From QHXQ01 sp045807745 (GTDB lineage: Bacteria; Acidobacteriota; Blastocatellia; Pyrinomonadales; Pyrinomonadaceae): 64,000 bases of DNA. Made by a program: the position numbers and the translations under genes. Each line of letters begins with the position of its first letter. The stretch's first letter is position 1. The stretch lies in assembly GCA_045807745.1 (NCBI GenBank), contig JBJMGT010000043.1:62001-126000 (forward strand). Reading direction: 5' to 3'. Below are positions 1 to 8,674 of the stretch, in pieces. The notes beneath the pieces were generated by a model. That model saw only the letters and a program-made list of their open reading frames with translations, was not told where the DNA came from and did no database searches.

Positions 1-219
1 CGCTGCCCTGAGCCGCGCCTGCCCGTCCTTGTCTTCCTGCTTGAGCACCTGTTGATAGACCTTGTTAAGCTCGGCGTCCGCTTGTTTGTACTCGCGCCCT
101 GCGCACTCGGTCGCCTCGTACTGCGTCCCGGCCTGCTCGCAAGGATGCTTGCCGCCCTGCGGTACGACGGTCGGCGCGAGCAAACACAAGAGCGCACCTG
201 CACAGAGAAACTTTCGCAT
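1..219 (-). CDS. LprI-like (DUF1311) secreted protein, 3' end cut by window edge
   Basis: The first 73 codons are visible, starting at an ATG at 219 and open to the window edge. A short hydrophobic signal peptide (MRKFLCAGALLCLLAP) is followed by the paired-cysteine pattern C-x(3)-GTQYEATEC and then by YKQADAELNKVYQQVL. This layout is that of the lysozyme-inhibitor LprI N-terminal family: exported small proteins, some of which inhibit host lysozyme, though for most members the function is unknown. The gene lies downstream of the clpX terminator, so it is probably transcribed on its own. Family call is good; a lysozyme-related role is only inference. Confidence 0.75.
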   Translation of the reverse strand, partial: MRKFLCAGALLCLLAPTVVPQGGKHPCEQAGTQYEATECAGREYKQADAELNKVYQQVLKQEDKDGQARLRAA

Positions 220-244
220 CGTGAATTTCCTTATCGGGAATTAA

Positions 245-298
245 AACGAAACGGACGAGGCATTGCAGGGCATATGACTGCAATCTCGGCCTCGTCCG
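245..298 (-). terminator. Rho-independent terminator after clpX
   Basis: On the minus strand a long two-part stem (outer arms CGGACGAGGC and GCCTCGTCCG, inner arms ATTGCAG and CTGCAAT) is followed by the T-rich run TTTCGTTTT. It sits directly after the clpX stop and before the lprI-like gene, so it probably ends the tig-clpP-clpX transcript. Confidence 0.7.
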
Positions 299-314
299 CG
301 GTTGGTTGAAAATA

Positions 315-1559
315 TCAGGCGGCGGCGTCGTCCACGCCGGTCAGGGCCTCGCCGGGCATGGCGCGGCGGCGCTCGACCATCTCGCTGGTGATGACGAACT
401 CTTTCGTGCGCTTCTGCGAGGGCAGCGTGTACATGGCGTCGAGCAATAGCTCTTCCATGATCATCATCAAGCCCCGCGCGCCGACCTTGCGCTCGACCGC
501 TTGGCGGGCAATCGCTTTCAACGCGTCGTCCGTGAAGCGCAGGCGCACGCTGTCGAACTCGAATTTTTTCTGGTACTGCTTGACGAGCGCGTTCTTCGGC
601 TCCGTGAGGATGCGCATGAGCGCGCCTTCGTCCAACTCGTGCAGGACGCCAGCCACGGGCAGGCGACCGACGAACTCAGGGATGAGTCCATATCTGACCA
701 AATCTTCCGGCTGCACGGCCGCGAGCGCGTCGGCATAGCGGTCTGTGCCGCCCTTGATCTCGGCGCGGAAGCCAAACGACTTGTTGCGCATGCGCCGCTC
801 GATCACTTTTTCCAGCCCGACGAATGCGCCGCCGCAGATGAACAGAATGTTCGTCGTATCGACGGGGAAGAACTCTTGATGCGGATGTTTGCGCCCGCCC
901 TGCGGCGGGACGTTGGCGACCGTGCCCTCTAAAATTTTCAGGAGCGCCTGCTGCACGCCCTCGCCCGACACGTCGCGCGTGATCGAAGGGTTCTCGTCCT
1001 TGCGGCAAATCTTATCGACCTCGTCGATGTAGATGATGCCCTGCTGCGCGCGCTCCACATCGCCGTTCGCCGCCTGCAACAGTTTCAGAATGATGTTCTC
1101 TACGTCTTCACCGACATAACCCGCTTCGGTCAGCGTCGTCGCGTCCACGATGGTGAAGGGCACGGAGAGCATGCGCGCGAGCGTCTGCGCCAGCAGAGTC
1201 TTGCCCGTGCCGGTCGGCCCGATAAGCAGAATGTTCGACTTCTGTATCTCGACATCGGAACGACGCCGCGCCAGTTCAATGCGTTTGTAGTGTTGATAGA
1301 CGGCGACGGCGAGGCGCTTCTTCGTATCCTCTTGTCCGATCACATACTCGTCGAGGAAGGATTTGATCTCGTGCGGTTTCGGCAGCGGTGGGCGCGAGGC
1401 CACGGCTTCCGCTTGCTGGTCGTCCGTAATGATCTCGTTGCAGATGTCAATGCACTCGTTGCAAATATAGACGGTGGGGCCGGCAATGAGCTTCTTCACT
1501 TCGTTCTGCGACTTGCCGCAGAACGAACAGCGCAACGTATCATCGGTTCGACGTACCAT
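315..1559 (-). CDS. clpX: ATP-dependent Clp protease ATP-binding subunit ClpX
   Basis: ClpX is the hexameric AAA+ unfoldase that feeds tagged or folded proteins to ClpP in the cytoplasm. At 414 aa it has family length. The N-terminal zinc-binding domain keeps its four cysteines (C11, C14, C33, C36). Walker A is GPTGTGKT (residues 114-121), Walker B is IIYIDEVDKI, and the C-terminal D2 small domain is complete. The ClpP-docking loop, usually IGF, appears here as SFGF within NKSFGFRAEI. It is the last gene of tig-clpP-clpX, separated from clpP by about 210 bp, so it may also have its own promoter. Identification is secure. Confidence 0.98.
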   Translation of the reverse strand: MVRRTDDTLRCSFCGKSQNEVKKLIAGPTVYICNECIDICNEIITDDQQAEAVASRPPLPKPHEIKSFLDEYVIGQEDTKKRLAVAVYQHYKRIELARRRSDVEIQKSNILLIGPTGTGKTLLAQTLARMLSVPFTIVDATTLTEAGYVGEDVENIILKLLQAANGDVERAQQGIIYIDEVDKICRKDENPSITRDVSGEGVQQALLKILEGTVANVPPQGGRKHPHQEFFPVDTTNILFICGGAFVGLEKVIERRMRNKSFGFRAEIKGGTDRYADALAAVQPEDLVRYGLIPEFVGRLPVAGVLHELDEGALMRILTEPKNALVKQYQKKFEFDSVRLRFTDDALKAIARQAVERKVGARGLMMIMEELLLDAMYTLPSQKRTKEFVITSEMVERRRAMPGEALTGVDDAAA

Positions 1560-1769
1560 AGGCTTTACGGGGGACTCCGGGGTCTTGATCCTTCAAGTTC
1601 GGCTCAGCTTGTCAAGTTTGTCTGACCGGACGGGCGGGCGCGCTTGAGAGTTAAAAGCTTCGGGGGCGACCCTCAAGGCGCTGTCCACGGAAAACTACTA
1701 TAGCATGAAAAAGCGCGGGCGTGGTGAGTGTCCGAACGCGCCCGCCGAGAAACTGTTGACCGCCCGCGC

Positions 1770-2354
1770 CTACTCGCGGTGCACGATCACTTCATCGATC
1801 AAGCCATATTCCTTAGCCTGCATCGCGGACATGATGCGGTCGCGTTCCACATCGCGCTCGATTGAGTCGTAATCCTGTCCCGTGTGCTTGGCGAGGATAT
1901 TCGAGGTCAGTTCGCGCATGCGGATGATCTCTTCGGCTTGGATGCGTATGTCGGTCGCTTGCCCTTGCGCGCCGCCCGAAGGCTGGTGAATGAGGATGCG
2001 CGAGTTGGGCAGCGAGAACCGTTTGCCCTTCGCACCCGCCGCCAATAAGAGCGCCGCCATCGAAGCGCACTGCCCGACGCAGATCGTAGTCACGTCGGGC
2101 CGGATGAACTGCATCGTGTCGTAGATGGCCATGCCGGCCGTGATCGAGCCGCCGGGCGAATTGATGTAGAGGTTGATGTCCTTCTCCGGGTCTTCGGCTT
2201 CGAGGAAGAGCAGTTGCGCGACGATCAGGTTCGAGATCATGTCGTCAATCGGCGTGCCGATGAAGATGATGTTGTCTTTCAACAGCCGCGAATAGATGTC
2301 GAACGCGCGCTCGCCGCGCGATGTCTGCTCGACTACCATCGGAACTAATGCCAT
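1770..2354 (-). CDS. clpP: ATP-dependent Clp protease proteolytic subunit ClpP
   Basis: ClpP is the self-compartmentalised serine peptidase that forms the proteolytic chamber for ClpX. The 194 aa protein has the catalytic triad at S98 (in GQCASMAALLL), H123 (in ILIHQPSGG) and D172 (in VERDRIM). The residue two before the catalytic serine region is Cys (GQCASM) where many homologues have Ala. The N-terminus is short, as expected for a ClpP with little or no propeptide. It lies about 50 bp after tig on the same strand and before clpX, the classical order. Confidence 0.98.
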   Translation of the reverse strand: MALVPMVVEQTSRGERAFDIYSRLLKDNIIFIGTPIDDMISNLIVAQLLFLEAEDPEKDINLYINSPGGSITAGMAIYDTMQFIRPDVTTICVGQCASMAALLLAAGAKGKRFSLPNSRILIHQPSGGAQGQATDIRIQAEEIIRMRELTSNILAKHTGQDYDSIERDVERDRIMSAMQAKEYGLIDEVIVHRE

Positions 2355-2405
2355 AACTAAAACTCCACGCTCGCTGTTTGTGATCTCAAATTTTGAGATC
2401 GACTG

Positions 2406-3845
2406 TTAACTCTGCTCTGCTTCGCCGCCAGCCGCCGCGCCCGCCTGTTGCTCGTCCGGCTCGGACTCGCTTGCTTGCGTTGCGCGCGCTTCGGCCGTTG
2501 CTTCAATGTCTGCGCTCTCTTCGGCCGGTTCTTCTTCGCGCCACTCTTCGTCCGTAATCTTGGCCGCAGCGACGATCACGTCGAGCGCCTTGCGATGGCG
2601 CAATCTGTCGGCGATGCTACGTTCGCCCCCCTGCTTTGTCAAGGCAGCACGCACTTGCTCTACAGACTGGCGTGTGCCCTGCGCGATGCGCTCGATCTCC
2701 TGCTCGATTTCCTCGTCGGACACGTCCACCTGCTCCGCCTCCGCGATGCGCTCCAACAGGATCGAGCCGCGCAAATCCTCGGTCGCCTGCGTCGCAAAGA
2801 CGCCCTGCATGTTGTCCCAATTGATCTCCTGACTGCGCGGGTCGATGCCGTGCTGCATCATGTCGCGCACGGTCGATTCCAACAGCCGCCGCGACTGACT
2901 CTTGACCAGCGATTCGGGCACTTCAAACTGATGCGCCGCGATGAGCTGCCGCATCAACTCGTCGCGCACGCGTTGGTCGGCCTCAAACTTCGCGCGCAGT
3001 TCCATGTCTTGCCGCAACTTGCCGCGCAAGTCCGGCAACGATTCAAACTCTTCGCCGAGACTGCGCGCCCACTCGTCGTCCAACTCCGGCAACTCCTTGC
3101 GCCGGACGGCCGTCACCGTCGCCGTGTACTCGATCTCTTTCCCGGCCAGACCCTTCGACGAAAAATCTTCCGGGTACTTGACGCGGAACGTCTTCACATC
3201 ATCGACCTTCGCGCCAATCAAGTTGTCGTTGAACTCCTGCACAACGCCTGCGCCGCCAAGCTCAATGTCCACCGCTTCGACGTTGATGTCGTCCGCCTCT
3301 TGCGGCTCGATGTACTTGCCAAGAATGTCCGCCGTCACCGTGTCGCCCAACTCCGCGCCGCGATCCTCGACCGGCTGCAAAGACGCGGACGATTCGCGCA
3401 ACTGATTGATCCAATCCTCCACCGTCTCGTCCGTCACCGGGCGCACGCGCCGCGCCGCCTCGACGCCCTTGTACGCGCCCAACTCGATCTCCGGCAGCAC
3501 CTCGACGTGCGCGTGGAGCGCCAGCGGCTGCTCGCCGAGTTTGTCAAGCCCTTCGTTGTTGTCGAGGTGTATGTCCGGCTCGCCGATCACGTTCAAATTG
3601 TGCTCGACGACCGCATCCTGCAACGCCTGCGGCACGAGGTTCTGCACGACCTCGCCGCGAATCTCGTTCTTGAATCTTTGCCGCACGACCGAGCGCGGCG
3701 CGTGCCCTTTGCGAAAGCCGGGCACGTTCGCCTGCGCCGCATAACGGTCGCTCACGCGGTCGTACTCGGCGCGCACATCGGCCGCGTCGATCTCGATCTT
3801 CAACTCTTTACGCGTCAGCGAATGATCAACCAATTCTGTCTTCAT
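2406..3845 (-). CDS. tig: Trigger factor
   Basis: Trigger factor is the ribosome-bound chaperone and prolyl isomerase that receives nascent chains at the exit tunnel. The N-terminal ribosome-binding signature is seen as GFRKGHAPRSVV near residues 43-54, followed by a degenerate FKBP-like middle domain (about 160-245) and the helical C-terminal chaperone domain. The 479 aa length is slightly long because of an acidic, Ala/Glu-rich tail after about residue 435. It is first in tig-clpP-clpX and lies just downstream of tRNA-Leu on the same strand. Confidence 0.96.
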   Translation of the reverse strand: MKTELVDHSLTRKELKIEIDAADVRAEYDRVSDRYAAQANVPGFRKGHAPRSVVRQRFKNEIRGEVVQNLVPQALQDAVVEHNLNVIGEPDIHLDNNEGLDKLGEQPLALHAHVEVLPEIELGAYKGVEAARRVRPVTDETVEDWINQLRESSASLQPVEDRGAELGDTVTADILGKYIEPQEADDINVEAVDIELGGAGVVQEFNDNLIGAKVDDVKTFRVKYPEDFSSKGLAGKEIEYTATVTAVRRKELPELDDEWARSLGEEFESLPDLRGKLRQDMELRAKFEADQRVRDELMRQLIAAHQFEVPESLVKSQSRRLLESTVRDMMQHGIDPRSQEINWDNMQGVFATQATEDLRGSILLERIAEAEQVDVSDEEIEQEIERIAQGTRQSVEQVRAALTKQGGERSIADRLRHRKALDVIVAAAKITDEEWREEEPAEESADIEATAEARATQASESEPDEQQAGAAAGGEAEQS

Positions 3846-3949
3846 AAAATGAAAAGCCCGCCGAACAACTAAATCGTAGCGGCCGGACGGGCATCCTTCC
3901 TGTCGTTAAAAATGTGCGACTGAACTTTTAGCCACTGCTCGCAACTGCA

Positions 3950-4032
<83 letters not shown>

Positions 4033-4194
4033 ATGTCACCAAACCGTCTGTTGTGCGAAGCAGATAAATTAAAGGATTGAAGTGGGAAAGTCTAGCGGGC
4101 ACTCCGCGCGTTTAGATGTTGCAAGATCAGTTAATAGGAGTATAGTGGCGGCACGAAGTGGCATGCCGTCCTCGCGGGTGGCATGCGACTTCAC

Positions 4195-4235
4195 AGAGCG
4201 GCGATGCAGCGAGGGCTTCGCCGCTCTATCTTTTT
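4195..4235 (+). terminator. Terminator-like hairpin in the gap after tRNA-Leu
   Basis: A perfect 10-bp stem (AGAGCGGCGA / TCGCCGCTCT, 13-nt loop) is followed on the plus strand by ATCTTTTT. No plus-strand gene lies directly upstream, so this may instead be a repeat or a hairpin serving the minus-strand gene that ends at 4274. The rest of 4033-4273 shows no gene. Confidence 0.35.
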
Positions 4236-4273
4236 GCCCCGCGCTATTACCGCACGAGCCGGCCGCTCTATTG

Positions 4274-4954
4274 CTATTCGTTGACTGCTTGATGAAGTGA
4301 ACGCCACGAATCATGTAACAGTTGATCGATACGCGCCCAGTCGGCTTCCGTGACGCCGTGCGCCGCGGCCGTGTCGTCGCGGATGGTCATGGCTTCGGCG
4401 CGCAGGCGTGCGTGTTCGGCGAGGCGCTGGGCGGGCACTTGATAGACTTCGGCGGCGGTGGCGGCGAGAGCGTCGGCGAGATCGCCCGCTTGATGTTGCT
4501 TGCGCTCGCGGTGCACGATCCACCATTCGAGCTCGAGTTGCGCCGCGCGTTGCGGGTCGAACGGCACGTCGCTCGCGCGGCGGATAGCGGAATAGAAAGC
4601 GACGAGGTCGGGCAGCGCACGCTCGTAGTCCGCGCGCCCGTGCCCGTCTTTGAAGACGAACGCGGCGCGCGCGGCGTGATAGGCGACGCGCTGCGATTGC
4701 CAGAAGGGGAAGCGATACTGCGTGCGCAGCAACTCGCCGAGTTGGAGGAAGAGGCGCGCGCGGCGGCGTTCGTAGTAAGAGCGCCACATCACAGTTTCAA
4801 GCCGCGCCACTTCGTCCGCGTCGAAGCGGCGTATGTCGGTTGTGTGCGCGCGATTGAGATCGAGCGCGATCCAGCCGGCCAGTAAGACGACAGAGACGAG
4901 CAGCAGCAGTAACAGTCTCGTCAACAGGCGCACAAGTTTGTTTGTTCGTTTCAT
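4274..4954 (-). CDS. Membrane-anchored protein of unknown function
   Basis: A 226 aa protein that I do not recognise. It has a positively charged N-terminus and one strong transmembrane helix (about residues 12-30, LLLLLLVSVVLLAGW), then a charged, helix-rich region with no cysteines, consistent with a type II single-pass protein exposed to the periplasm. Arg and Ala are abundant. No catalytic motif is visible. The divergent neighbour at 5062 starts about 100 bp away, so promoters for both probably lie in 4955-5061. Confidence 0.75.
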   Translation of the reverse strand: MKRTNKLVRLLTRLLLLLLVSVVLLAGWIALDLNRAHTTDIRRFDADEVARLETVMWRSYYERRRARLFLQLGELLRTQYRFPFWQSQRVAYHAARAAFVFKDGHGRADYERALPDLVAFYSAIRRASDVPFDPQRAAQLELEWWIVHRERKQHQAGDLADALAATAAEVYQVPAQRLAEHARLRAEAMTIRDDTAAAHGVTEADWARIDQLLHDSWRSLHQAVNE

Positions 4955-5061
4955 GATGTTGACTCAAGCGCGTTGCGGGTCGCCGCGTTTGCATTTAGCT
5001 GCCAGCCGGTTACACTCGGCGTTAAATAACAACTTTAGCGGCGCTGCGCAAGGAGGGGACG

Positions 5062-5970
5062 TTGAGCAAGATCGCTTATCTGGGCTTGCCGAACTGTTAC
5101 CGGCTGGCGAATGACACGGTCGAGGTGGTCGTCACGACCGACGTGGGGCCGCGCATCGTCCGCTACGCTCTGCACGGCGCGGAGAACATGCTCGGCGAAG
5201 TGCCCGACGTAGTCTTGACGACCGCGCTCGGCGACTGGCGGCCGTGGGGCGGGCACAGACTATGGGCCGCGCCCGAAGCCATGCCGCGCTCTTATGCGCC
5301 CGACAACGAGCCGTTGGAATATAAACCGGACGGCGACCACGCGATCCACTTGACCGCGCCGGTCGAAGCGCAGGTCGGCATACAGAAGGAGATGGTTGTG
5401 ACGCTCGACGCGGAGGGGAGCGGCCTGACCATCGAGCAGCGCATCACGAATCGCAACCTATGGCCCGTTGAACTCGCGCTCTGGGGCATCACGATCCTGC
5501 GCGGCGGCGGCGAGGTCGTCATCCCGCACGAGCCGTTTCGCACGTGGAGTCAGGAGCTACTGCCTGCGCGCCCGCTCGTCCTCTGGCACTACACGGACAT
5601 GTCGGACGTGCGGTTCACCTTTGGCGCAAAGTACCTGCGCCTGCGCACGGACGCGGAGCGGGACACGCCGCAGAAGATCGGCGCGCTCTGTAAACAGGGC
5701 TGGGCCGCATACCAATGGGCCGAGCAACTCTTCGTCAAACGTTTTGCTTATGAAGCGGACGCGCGCTATCCAGACTACGGCTGCAACGTGGAGACCTACA
5801 CCAACGCCGACTACGTCGAACTTGAATCACTCTCGCCCCTCAGCCAACTCGCGCCCGGCGCAACCGCCACGCACACCGAACGCTGGCAACTCTTCGCCAA
5901 CGTGGCCACAGGTCAGACCGAAGATAGTTTGCATCGAGCCATAATTGGCGGAATGAAGGATGAGGAATGA
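5062..5970 (+). CDS. Aldose 1-epimerase-like (galactose mutarotase fold) protein
   Basis: The 302 aa protein has the beta-sandwich sequence character of the galactose mutarotase-like superfamily: early VVVTTDVGPRIVRYAL, a middle WRPWGGHRLWAAPE, a long strand-rich core and a C-terminal YELE-type pattern (NADYVELESLSPLSQL) with conserved acidic and aromatic residues. Related DUF4380-like proteins act on, or bind, sugars. No signal peptide is seen, so it is probably cytoplasmic. The start is TTG at 5062, supported by AGGAGGGG a few bases upstream; no ATG fits. Substrate cannot be read from sequence. Confidence 0.85.
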   Translation: MSKIAYLGLPNCYRLANDTVEVVVTTDVGPRIVRYALHGAENMLGEVPDVVLTTALGDWRPWGGHRLWAAPEAMPRSYAPDNEPLEYKPDGDHAIHLTAPVEAQVGIQKEMVVTLDAEGSGLTIEQRITNRNLWPVELALWGITILRGGGEVVIPHEPFRTWSQELLPARPLVLWHYTDMSDVRFTFGAKYLRLRTDAERDTPQKIGALCKQGWAAYQWAEQLFVKRFAYEADARYPDYGCNVETYTNADYVELESLSPLSQLAPGATATHTERWQLFANVATGQTEDSLHRAIIGGMKDEE

Positions 5971-6030
5971 GGGATGAGGGATGAACAGGAGATCGCTCAA
6001 GTTGAACTGTTCCTTATTCATCCCTCATCT
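5946..6030. repeat. Phrase-like inverted repeat (ATGAGGGATGA) between convergent genes
   Basis: Tandem variants of GATGAGGAATGAGG / GATGAGGGATGA on the left face the inverted TCATCCCTCAT on the right, with GAACAG/CTGTTC between them. The predicted hairpin starts inside the last codons of the 5062 gene and ends just before the stop of the minus-strand 6039 gene, so it could act as a bidirectional terminator. Confidence 0.6.
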
Positions 6031-6038
6031 CTGTTCTG

Positions 6039-8315
6039 CTACGATGCGCCGAAGCGCTGGCGGTATTCGAGCGAGTTGACGAACCCGTTGACCATCGTGC
6101 GGAAGTCGCCGGGGTGCGTGTTCAGGAAGTTAAGCCACGCGTTGAAGCCCGCGGCTTCCGGGTTGCGGCGCAGATAGCCGAAGTACTCTGTGAGCACGAA
6201 GGCGCGGTTGAACGTGGCCGCATCGTTTACGAAGCGCGCGTTCTCGACGAAGTCTTGGAGCACCTGCGCGCGCGTCTTCGTCCCACCGTTCAGATCGCTG
6301 ACCGCCTGATCGCGCGTTGCCGTCGGGAAACTCACGCCCGTATTGGCGATCAGTCTGTCCACATACTGCGCGTTGGTCAGCGCGTCGAGCGTGGCGCGGA
6401 ACTCGTTGCGGAGCGCGAAGTCGGCCGCGAAGTTCGACTTCGCGGTGCTCGCATCCGTGGCAAACGCCACGTTCAGGCGCGAGAGTTCGCCCATGAACTC
6501 ACCGTAGAGCGGGTCGCGCCCCAAGGCAGCGCGGTAGGCGCGGATGGCGAAGTAGCCCCGGCTCTGAAACTCCTGCGAGCCGAAGAAGGATTGGGAGACC
6601 GTCACGCGGTCGCAAGAGGTGTTGCCGCTGCTGCAACCGTTGATCAGGTTCACCCACGCGTTGAAGCCGGCCGTGTCCGGCTCGCGGCCCAAGAAGTCTA
6701 GATACTGTTGGCGGACGAAGAACGACGTGCCGTCAATCGGGTTGGTCGTGGTCGGCGCGCTGTCGTTGTCCGTGATGGTCAACTCGGCCTCGTTCGGACT
6801 GCCAAGCCCAGCGCCCGTCGGGTTCGAGAGCACGATTCCGACCGTCTCATCACCCTCGACAAAACGGTCGTCCACCAAAAGCACGCGGAAGCTCTTGCTC
6901 GTCTCGCCGGGGTTGAATTTGAGTGTGCCGACGGCGATCTCGTAGTCGCGCTTCTGGTTGGCGTGCCCGGCTGTGCTCTCGTCGAAGGTGGCATAGTTGA
7001 CGGTTGATGTGCCCGTCGCGTCGCCCGTGCGCGTGACTGTGATCTGGATATTGTTGTTGCCTTCGCCGATGGCGAACGTGTCGCCGCTCAGTTGGACGGA
7101 CGAGGTTTGGAAGGTGCTGACCGGTTTGAGCGAGCCGAACAGTCCGTGTTCCTCTTCGCCGGGGCCGGCGGAGAAGTAGAGCGTGTTCGGGTCGCCGCCG
7201 TTGCCGCCGTTGCCGAAGACGAGCGCCCATAGTTCATCGATCTCAAGATCGTCGCCGCTCTCAGCTTTAACCGAGTTGAGGAATGCACCGGTCGTGGCGT
7301 TGAAGGCGTTGATGCTGGGGCTGCCCTCGCCGAAGTTGCCGATAAGGAGTGCGCCGCCGAAGACGCCGAAGCTCGCGGGCGCGATAACCGCGCCCCACGG
7401 CGAGTTGAGCGGGCCGTTATTGATGCCGAACGTCAGGTCGCGCACGCCGTTCGTGTTGAAGCGCCGGACGAAGCCGTTGCCCGGCCCCTCTTCGTCGCGC
7501 CCGTCCGCACCGACCTTGGCATACATGACGTAGAGCGAGCCGCCCAGAGTCTGGATGTTGAAGGGATGATAAGTGTTCCCCGCAGTCGTCGGGATGGTCG
7601 GGTCAGCGAATGGAAAAGTCGCTGTCGGCTGGAGCACGAACGTGCTGTTATAGACATCAATGTTGCCGTTCTTAAAGTCGGCGGCGTAGAGGAAATTCCC
7701 TGAGCCGTTGTTGGCGATGGCGAGACCCGTATAGACGTGCCCCGGCTGGCTCGCGGCCTGCGTGGCCACGGTTGAGCCGGCGGCGGGCACGTTCGGACTC
7801 CAGCCGTAGATTTTGCCGCCGAGCGACGCGAAGAGGAAGTTGGCCCGCGCCGACGCGCTGCCAGACGTGACGAAGAAATCACTCGTGCCGCCGTTGTTGG
7901 CGACCGTGCCGGTGATGGACGGCGGCGTCTCAGGAATGGTGATGTTGGGCATCCCCGGTTGCTTGAAGAAGACAACGCTGCCCACGTCGCCGCGATAGAG
8001 CGAAGACGTGCTCGTGCCGTTGTTCGCGAGCCAGAAGGGGCTGCTGCTGGTCATCGAGATGCCCCACGAGTTGACGACCAGCCGGTCTTCAATGAGGGCG
8101 TAGCCCGATATGTCAGAGACGAGATTAGTCTGGCGATAACGCGTGCCGGGCGTGGGCGTCGGCGTCGCTTGCGGCACGGGGTCTTGCCCCGCGGCCGCAT
8201 GCGCGCGCGCCCAACGTGCTGGCACACCCGCCAGCACGAGTACACCGAGCAGCAAGAGCAAAGTCAGACCGGGCAGTATCCGGCCAAGGCGATCTGGGCA
8301 GCGCAGTTGAAGCAT
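6039..8315 (-). CDS. Secreted TIGR03118 / Calx-beta / DUF4214 protein
   Basis: A 758 aa exported protein. Order of parts: signal peptide (about 14-40), a propeller-like TIGR03118 domain (about 60-390, starting RQTNLVSDISGYA), a Calx-beta domain (about 410-515, ending LTITDND), and a C-terminal DUF4214 region with two related halves (FFVRQQYLDFLGREPD and AFVLTEYFGYLRRNPE). Calx-beta modules bind calcium and DUF4214 is common in extracellular or surface proteins, so a surface or matrix role is likely, without a known activity. RBS GGAG precedes the ATG at 8315. The C-terminus closely matches that of the next gene upstream (8675-12619). Confidence 0.88.
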   Translation of the reverse strand: MLQLRCPDRLGRILPGLTLLLLLGVLVLAGVPARWARAHAAAGQDPVPQATPTPTPGTRYRQTNLVSDISGYALIEDRLVVNSWGISMTSSSPFWLANNGTSTSSLYRGDVGSVVFFKQPGMPNITIPETPPSITGTVANNGGTSDFFVTSGSASARANFLFASLGGKIYGWSPNVPAAGSTVATQAASQPGHVYTGLAIANNGSGNFLYAADFKNGNIDVYNSTFVLQPTATFPFADPTIPTTAGNTYHPFNIQTLGGSLYVMYAKVGADGRDEEGPGNGFVRRFNTNGVRDLTFGINNGPLNSPWGAVIAPASFGVFGGALLIGNFGEGSPSINAFNATTGAFLNSVKAESGDDLEIDELWALVFGNGGNGGDPNTLYFSAGPGEEEHGLFGSLKPVSTFQTSSVQLSGDTFAIGEGNNNIQITVTRTGDATGTSTVNYATFDESTAGHANQKRDYEIAVGTLKFNPGETSKSFRVLLVDDRFVEGDETVGIVLSNPTGAGLGSPNEAELTITDNDSAPTTTNPIDGTSFFVRQQYLDFLGREPDTAGFNAWVNLINGCSSGNTSCDRVTVSQSFFGSQEFQSRGYFAIRAYRAALGRDPLYGEFMGELSRLNVAFATDASTAKSNFAADFALRNEFRATLDALTNAQYVDRLIANTGVSFPTATRDQAVSDLNGGTKTRAQVLQDFVENARFVNDAATFNRAFVLTEYFGYLRRNPEAAGFNAWLNFLNTHPGDFRTMVNGFVNSLEYRQRFGAS

Positions 8316-8674
8316 AAAATTTCTCCTTCGGGTGACAGGTGCGAACGTCTATTCCTGTCGCATGCTTTCAGCGCCGCAAGTTGAGGAGTCTGATTGCGGA
8401 AGCAAGCAAGCGAAAGGCGAGAGCTGTAATAACTCGGCGGCCAGTTCGTTCCGCGCCGTATGGCGCACGGCGCAGCACTTAGGCCATACGAAGTGCGCGC
8501 GCGTCGGGGTAGACGTTTTAAGGGACTTGGGGAATACGAACGACTCTATAGACTGCAACGGGGACGGTGTCAAGTTTTTTTCGCCGGGCCGTGGGCGGCC
8601 GCAAAACGGCCGTCGCCGCGCGCAAAGCTTTGCGCGCGGCGACGCTGCTGCTCGGCAAGGGTTGGCCGGATGAC
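8316..8674. other. Gene-free stretch between the two DUF4214 genes
   Basis: About 360 bp without a convincing gene. It must hold the promoter of the 6039-8315 gene on the minus strand. Its right end carries the perfect 34-bp palindrome at 8611-8644 and, beside it, a second small hairpin GGCCGCAAAACGGCC. I could not identify a -35/-10 pair with confidence. Confidence 0.5.
8611..8644. repeat. Perfect 34-bp palindrome
   Basis: CGTCGCCGCGCGCAAAG is followed at once by its exact reverse complement, with no spacer. It lies 30 bp downstream of the stop of the 8675-12619 gene. Transcribed, it would form a very stable hairpin, probably ending or stabilising that mRNA. On the minus strand it is not followed by a clear T-run, so it is not a textbook terminator. 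Confidence 0.85.

Noticed and set aside
2448..3872. 474-aa plus-strand open frame opposite tig
   Set aside because: Antisense of a conserved trigger factor gene; Arg/His/Leu-rich shadow composition and no ribosome site.
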